NCBI GenBank assembly: GCA_024641365.1
Contig: JAHEDF010000093.1
Location: forward strand, 1 to 10,669
Direction: 5' to 3'
Source of the DNA: Planctomycetota bacterium
GTDB lineage: Bacteria; Planctomycetota; UBA11346
DNA: 10,669 nucleotides
Made by a program: the position numbers and the translations under genes
The notes under the pieces: generated by a model
What the model was told of the DNA's origin: nothing
Databases searched by the model: none
The model's input: only the letters and a program-made list of their open reading frames with translations
Shown: piece after piece, positions 7,203 through 10,669 of the stretch
How positions within the stretch are numbered: the stretch's first letter is position 1
How the letters are laid out: each line of letters begins with the position of its first letter

Positions 7203-9290
7203 TTATCGCACGAAGAGGAATTCGCGTGAATTAATTAAAGCCCAAGCCAAATCGTTGGCGGCTTCTCTGTCAATTGCTAATAAGCGCGTCGCCATAGTTA
7301 ATTCTTGGCGAGTTGGTTGGCGCGATAAAATAGTCAGCCAAATTGCTTCTGCTTTTTTCTCTGCGGTAGATGCTTTTAAAACATTGCCATACAACACTGA
7401 TCTGTTGGACAATATATCACCTTCGACTAGGCCATTCATTAATGCGAGCGCCTGCGTAACCGCTGCATCTTGGGTACCATTATCAATTAATTGGCGATCG
7501 CTTTGACCAAAAGTATGTAAAAAGTGGTTCCCTGGTGCTGGTGAGGGCAACTCAGATGCACGCAATAAATTACCTTGTCCCATACGTGAATCGCGTGGAC
7601 CAGTACCTTTGCCAACACCAAGCATTTGTTTGGTATTTAAGGGATCTGCACCAGCCATTAATTCATCGCGGCGTTCTGCTAATTGTTTCATTTGCGCTAT
7701 AACCGCAGCTTTTTCTGCTCCGTTTTTAGCATGTTTCATTTTTGCTTTGAGGTCATCAAAATCTTTACGTAAGTCCATTGCTTTTTGACGATTGTCAGTT
7801 CTTGCTGTAGCCTGTTCATAAATTTGCGTCGGAGTCATGTCTTTATTCTTCTCATATAAATCATAAAGACCGTCAGCTGTCACCCCTTTGTGTGTGTCAA
7901 CATCTGACACTGCTAATGTCATTAACGAATCCCACACTTGCTCAGCTGTCAGTCGACGTAATTGGCGGCCTTGGAAAGCATAATTAGCTTCTTCGATATC
8001 CGAATTTAACGTAGCACGTTGATAGACATCCGTCGTGTACAAAATTTCTTGGAATTTACGCAAATCGAATTTAACCGCGACCATTAAACGTGTAATGAAA
8101 TCCATAACTGCTGGATTGGACGCTACCGTATCATCTTTTAAATTATCGACCGGTTCAATTAAACCGACGCCCATAACTTTTTTCCACATTCGATTCGCAA
8201 TCACCTGGGCAAATCGTTCTTGGGACACCATCCATGATGCGTAGGCAGCACGTGGCGTAGTATTACTTATATCAGCCGTACCAAACATGGGATGCGCTTG
8301 AATTTTACTGCCACCCTTTGCATCAGCATATTGATAATCAGCCGGCAATTTAATGGAGCCGTCGTCTGAATCTTTTACTGATAATCCAACGGTTTCACCA
8401 TAGCGACGCATGGCATTACGAATTTCAGGAGGAGCATTCTTAATCTTATCACGCAATTCCATCATTTCTGGAGTGCGCCCACTTTTCTTATCCGCGCCTT
8501 TACCACCATTATAATTTTTTGAAATATTAGTTCCTGATGTAAAGGCCGCCATTTGGAAGTAGTCCATGCGCGACCATTTATCAGTTGGATGATTATGGCA
8601 TTGCGCGCAAGCGAGTTGTGTGCCCATAAACACCTGAATGGTATTCGACATATTGTCGAGCGGCATACCTGCATCACGAATATAATAACCAGTTGCCCCG
8701 TTACCTTCAGCTAAGGCTGGGCCTTCGGCCTGCAATAACTCGGCTACCCATTTGTCATACGGTTTGTTATCTTGCAAAGATTGTTTAACAAAATCAATGT
8801 ACGGTTGTCCGGGATAACGGTTTTGTAAACGAGTCGTTACGCGCAACAAGTCAGCCCAATAATTATATTGATGACTTACATAGCCATCACTACCAATTAA
8901 TTTTTTTACCAATGTTGTTCGTTTATCGCTTTTTCGCGAAGTTAAAAATTCTTCCGCTTCTTTTGCCGTTGGAATACGGCCAATAATATCTAAATAAACA
9001 CGGCGGACATACACTTCATCACTTGCCGTTGGTAAACTTTTAATATTACGTTTTTCTAAATCTGTTTGAATTAATTGATCTATGGTTTTACTTGCATGCG
9101 CCACAGCTTGCGCATCAAGTGGCTTCACTTGCGATACAGATGGACCAGCGGCAGGTGCAAGGTCCTCTTGTACGGATTTTGTTACTGGCGCTAAACGCAC
9201 TGATGGCGTTTCGTTTGATGTACTTCCTTGCCAAACCATGACGCCAGCGACTACTGCTAACGGTACGCTTAGTTTGATGATCAGGTGCAT
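7203..9290 (-). CDS. DUF1549/DUF1553 protein (planctomycete PSCyt2/PSD1 type) with CxxCH motif
   Basis: 695 residues from the ATG at 9290, which follows GAGGG by 5 nt. A GTG at 9302 would add four residues but overlaps that SD. Residues 4-20 are a hydrophobic signal or anchor (IIKLSVPLAVVAGVMVW), followed by a low-complexity Pro/Ala/Ser linker. DUF1549 spans about 65-260: VRRVYLDIIGRIPTAKEAEEFL, WADLLRV, and CAQCHNHPTDKW with CxxCH at 228-232, a possible haem site. DUF1553 follows (from AYASWMVSQERFAQVIANRMWKKVMG, about residue 345, through RRLTAEQVWDSL) to the end, where RQPTRQEL and LINSREFLFVR are typical. Between them is a charged, probably coiled-coil insert (about 485-555). Many homologues carry an N-terminal cytochrome domain; here it is absent and a cytochrome is encoded two genes downstream. 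First gene of the operon; a role in extracytoplasmic polysaccharide oxidation is inference. Confidence 0.9.
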   Translation of the reverse strand: MHLIIKLSVPLAVVAGVMVWQGSTSNETPSVRLAPVTKSVQEDLAPAAGPSVSQVKPLDAQAVAHASKTIDQLIQTDLEKRNIKSLPTASDEVYVRRVYLDIIGRIPTAKEAEEFLTSRKSDKRTTLVKKLIGSDGYVSHQYNYWADLLRVTTRLQNRYPGQPYIDFVKQSLQDNKPYDKWVAELLQAEGPALAEGNGATGYYIRDAGMPLDNMSNTIQVFMGTQLACAQCHNHPTDKWSRMDYFQMAAFTSGTNISKNYNGGKGADKKSGRTPEMMELRDKIKNAPPEIRNAMRRYGETVGLSVKDSDDGSIKLPADYQYADAKGGSKIQAHPMFGTADISNTTPRAAYASWMVSQERFAQVIANRMWKKVMGVGLIEPVDNLKDDTVASNPAVMDFITRLMVAVKFDLRKFQEILYTTDVYQRATLNSDIEEANYAFQGRQLRRLTAEQVWDSLMTLAVSDVDTHKGVTADGLYDLYEKNKDMTPTQIYEQATARTDNRQKAMDLRKDFDDLKAKMKHAKNGAEKAAVIAQMKQLAERRDELMAGADPLNTKQMLGVGKGTGPRDSRMGQGNLLRASELPSPAPGNHFLHTFGQSDRQLIDNGTQDAAVTQALALMNGLVEGDILSNRSVLYGNVLKASTAEKKAEAIWLTILSRQPTRQELTMATRLLAIDREAANDLAWALINSREFLFVR

Positions 9291-9295
9291 AGTTA

Positions 9296-9300
9296 CCCTC
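9296..9300 (-). promoter_or_regulatory. Ribosome binding site choosing the ATG at 9290 over GTG at 9302
   Basis: GAGGG on the minus strand lies 5 nt before the ATG. The alternative GTG is directly upstream and overlaps the SD, with no SD of its own. Confidence 0.65.
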
Positions 9301-9353
9301 ACTTAGCAAGGTGTGATTCAGAATAATCTAACATAAATTACCACGTGCAAAGG

Positions 9354-9376
9354 GTAGAATTACTGACGGATTCTAC
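9354..9376. repeat. 7-bp inverted repeat upstream of the operon
   Basis: GTAGAAT (9354-9360) and ATTCTAC (9370-9376) are perfect complements with a 9-nt loop. It lies 64 nt upstream of the ATG at 9290, a position that suits an operator or a leader hairpin. No T-run on either side, so it is not an intrinsic terminator. Confidence 0.5.
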
Positions 9377-9430
9377 TACAGCGATCTTTGTCAGGTTGGT
9401 GTTGGACGGTGGTGTTTTCGCCTGTATGTG

Positions 9431-9450
9431 AGCACTGTATAGGAAGTGCT
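9431..9450. repeat. 6-bp inverted repeat
   Basis: AGCACT (9431-9436) pairs with AGTGCT (9445-9450) around 8 nt, and G-T wobbles extend the stem outward. It is one of several small hairpins in the same gap. Confidence 0.4.
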
Positions 9451-9579
9451 TGTCGTCATAATTTTGAGTTCATGGCACGGTCAAGAAATAATAGTACGTG
9501 TAAGTATAATTGCTAAATCTTTGTGATACTGAATTTATGACCTGAGACTACCAACTTTGTAGTAAATCTATGAACATGA

Positions 9580-9610
9580 GCTGATCTTAGATCAGCATGC
9601 TATTCGAATA
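9580..9610. repeat. Two adjacent palindromes: GCTGATC-TTA-GATCAGC and TATTCGAATA
   Basis: GCTGATC (9580-9586) and GATCAGC (9590-9596) are perfect complements separated by TTA. Four bases further on, TATTCGAATA (9601-9610) is a perfect 10-bp palindrome. The first is a compact dyad of the size bound by dimeric regulators and could also form an RNA hairpin. No regulator gene is nearby. Confidence 0.5.
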
Positions 9611-9688
9611 CATACCTGTCGAAACATGAGGATTTTGTCAGGTTCACCGACCACCCCTGATAGCCCACTAAACAAACTTATAGCAATA

Positions 9689-9718
9689 AAAAACCCACGC
9701 CGCGAAACGTGGGTTTTT
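9689..9718 (-). terminator. Intrinsic terminator of the short DUF1080 gene
   Basis: An 11-bp stem (9689-9699 with 9708-9718) around an 8-nt loop. On the minus strand the CGTGGG arm runs into a run of six T (9693-9688), 19 nt after the DUF1080 stop. The shape is symmetric, with T on the plus strand too, so it could act in both directions. It also separates this gene from the operon downstream. Confidence 0.88.
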
Positions 9719-9737
9719 CTTTGATAATAGCGACTGA

Positions 9738-10349
9738 TTATGGAAGGATTTTAACTGCAAATGATTTGTACTTCACTTTGCTTCCTGGGTCATGGCATTG
9801 GATAGCAAAGGTGCCACTCGATAATTGTCGTTCAGGACGTTTTAAATCGGCGGGTTCGGTATAATCGGTAATAATTTTTCCGTTAATTTTGGTTACGATA
9901 TGTTTGCCTTCGACGATGATCTCATAGGTAAACCATTCTTCATCTTTTACCGGTGCTTCGAAATTATCTTTTATCGCATAGAGGCCCGCGGTCTTTTTGG
10001 GGTCTTTATGGGTATTATTAACTTGCGCTTCGTATCCAGTTCCAGGCCATCCCGTCTCTTGGAAATTCGTGTGAAAATAAATGCCACTATTGGCGTTCGG
10101 ATACGTCATGACTTCTGCTTTTAAGTGAAAATTAACAAAATTATGATTTGCCACGTCCCCTGCATAAAAAACATGAGCACGTTGTCCCATCACAACGATG
10201 CAGCCATCTTCTACTTTAACGGAATCAGGATTTTCATTTACTTTCCAACCAGTTAAATCTTTACCATTAAATAATGGTGTGAATTCATCTTCTGCGCACA
10301 GGGCAGCGGTCAGACAAATACAAGCTAAAAGAGCGATAATACGCATCAT
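9738..10349 (-). CDS. Secreted DUF1080 protein (3-keto-disaccharide hydrolase family), short form
   Basis: 203 residues. The SD AAGGAA precedes tandem ATGs at 10349 and 10346; either could be used. Residues 1-19 are a signal peptide (MMRIIALLACICLTAALCA, cleavage before ED). Cys18 is preceded by Leu, so it does not fit a lipobox. The DUF1080 domain fills the mature protein: FTPLFNGKDLTGWKV (23-37), VKVEDGCIVV (44-53), FVNFHLKAEV (71-80), NANSGIYFH (85-93), GYEAQVNNT (105-113), EWFTYEIIVEGKHIVTKING (138-157), closing with HDPGSKVKYKSFAVKIL (186-202). It aligns in motif order with the 262-residue protein at 4010 but is diverged and lacks its N-terminal extension, so they are old paralogues, not a recent duplication. 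Likely an exported glycoside-processing enzyme; substrate unknown. It is monocistronic between its own terminator and a non-coding upstream region. Confidence 0.88.
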   Translation of the reverse strand: MMRIIALLACICLTAALCAEDEFTPLFNGKDLTGWKVNENPDSVKVEDGCIVVMGQRAHVFYAGDVANHNFVNFHLKAEVMTYPNANSGIYFHTNFQETGWPGTGYEAQVNNTHKDPKKTAGLYAIKDNFEAPVKDEEWFTYEIIVEGKHIVTKINGKIITDYTEPADLKRPERQLSSGTFAIQCHDPGSKVKYKSFAVKILP

Positions 10350-10373
10350 GGTGATTTCCTTGCTTATTGGCTT

Positions 10374-10386
10374 TCACGTAACGTGA
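10374..10386. promoter_or_regulatory. 13-bp palindrome upstream of the short DUF1080 gene (possible operator)
   Basis: TCACGT-A-ACGTGA is a perfect dyad around one central base, 25 nt upstream of the minus-strand ATG at 10349. Position and symmetry suit a repressor site near the promoter. A second palindrome, ATGCA-A-TGCAT, follows at 10403-10413. No regulator gene is in the window, so the role is inference. Confidence 0.4.
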
Positions 10387-10669
10387 CGACAAGAGGATAC
10401 CCATGCAATGCATAAACGTTGGCGCTCGCGGAAAATGGTCTCCACACGGAGTTGTGTTGGGTCATGAGACCAAAAGTTAAATCTGATCACGCCATCACGT
10501 TTATTACTCGTACGTCTCAATGTTATTCGGCTAATAATCGCGTTTTCCCCAGGAAAATACGTTTAATCGAAGACGGATTAACCGCAGAGGACGCAGAGAG
10601 CGCAGAGGGAATTTATAAAAATAATCTTAGCTCATTCCATTACCTGTAAATGCCAATAAACGGTAATTT
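10387..10669. other. Non-coding end of window with inverted repeats
   Basis: No convincing gene. Besides the palindrome ATGCAATGCAT (10403-10413), inverted repeats are GGTCTC/GAGACC (10437-10442, 10466-10471) enclosing ACAC/GTGT, TTAATC/GATTAA (10563-10568, 10576-10581) and ATTACC/GGTAAT (10639-10644, 10662-10667). A 25-codon frame at 10403 with AGAGGA upstream has no family character and was not called. The window ends before the next gene. Confidence 0.5.
10583..10609. repeat. Three tandem copies of a 9-bp 'cgcagag' unit
   Basis: CGCAGAGGA, CGCAGAGAG and CGCAGAGGG follow one another directly, preceded by the small hairpin TTAATC/GATTAA. From memory, arrays of this accgcagagg/acgcagag type are scattered between genes in many environmental bacterial genomes, including PVC members, and are often mistranslated as short proteins containing TAEDAESAE. 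Their function is unknown to me. Confidence 0.7.

Larger units (their letters stand above)
9387..9644. repeat. Direct repeat pair TTTGTCAGGTT
   Basis: The 11-mer TTTGTCAGGTT occurs at 9387-9397 and again at 9634-9644 in the same orientation, 247 nt apart, near the two ends of the gap. Flanking bases diverge. An 11-mer match in a 400-nt stretch is unlikely by chance but not proof of function. Confidence 0.45.
9303..9687. other. Long non-coding gap with several short hairpins
   Basis: No coding frame that I trust lies between the operon's first gene and the terminator of the next gene; short frames here lack SDs or family character. The stretch holds inverted repeats at 9354-9376, 9431-9450, 9547-9563 and 9580-9596, a 10-bp palindrome at 9601-9610 and an 11-bp direct repeat (9387-9397 and 9634-9644). 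It must contain the operon promoter on the minus strand. It could also hold a structured leader or a small RNA (inference). No tRNA-like cloverleaf and no riboswitch consensus that I know was recognised. Confidence 0.6.

Noticed and set aside
9322..9350. Possible minus-strand promoter (TTGCAC, 17-nt spacer, ATTATT)
   Set aside because: The -10 box matches only half of the consensus, and promoter rules for PVC bacteria are uncertain.
9626..9723. Short plus-strand frame of about 32 codons in the gap
   Set aside because: Its end (NPRRETWVFL) is the translation of the terminator hairpin, a common artefact, and there is no clear SD.
10419..10649. 76-codon plus-strand frame containing TAEDAESAEG
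   Set aside because: It starts at TTG without an SD and reads through the cgcagag repeat, a known source of false proteins.

Overview
The window looks like chromosomal DNA from a bacterium of the Planctomycetes/Verrucomicrobia/Lentisphaerae (PVC) group. The indicators are a DUF1549/DUF1553 protein, a DUF1501 protein and a planctomycete-type cytochrome c in one operon, two secreted DUF1080 proteins, and a Tat-exported sugar-isomerase-like lipoprotein. Base composition is moderate and third codon positions lean towards A/T. Shine-Dalgarno (SD) sequences of the AGGAG type are easy to see and settle several starts. I cannot assign a genus.

Layout. Bases 2-121 are the end of argJ (arginine biosynthesis), whose stop codon lies inside a 28-bp tandem duplication (118-173). 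Bases 208-2388 encode a secreted 726-residue protein with three related beta-rich units and a Gly/Tyr/Trp-rich, Pro-rich tail. It converges, with a 4-nt gap, on an unrecognised minus-strand gene (2393-3034), whose longest reading frame begins in the same CATG as the next plus-strand gene. Bases 3033-4798 form a two-gene plus-strand unit: a lipoprotein TIM-barrel isomerase/epimerase and a secreted DUF1080 protein, ended by a strong hairpin terminator (4824-4859).

The minus strand from 9290 down to 4851 is a three-gene operon: DUF1549/DUF1553 protein, then DUF1501 Tat protein, then cytochrome c with leucine-rich repeats. A 9-bp inverted repeat lies immediately before the SD of the last gene. 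Upstream is a 435-nt non-coding gap with several short hairpins, then a second, shorter DUF1080 gene (9738-10349, minus) with its own terminator. The last 320 nt are non-coding and hold palindromes and a 9-bp 'cgcagag' tandem repeat.

How the genes may work together (inference): every complete gene with a recognisable family is predicted to be exported. DUF1080 proteins include 3-keto-disaccharide hydrolases, the isomerase-like protein would act on sugars outside the cytoplasm, and DUF1549/DUF1553, DUF1501 and cytochrome modules recur together in PVC genomes, where polysaccharide use has been proposed but not settled. The region therefore reads as an extracytoplasmic carbohydrate-processing neighbourhood linked to redox proteins. 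No phage, CRISPR, transposase, tRNA or rRNA was seen. I found no clear case for a wholly new system. The best leads are the structured gap 9303-9687, the intercistronic hairpin and the unrecognised genes.
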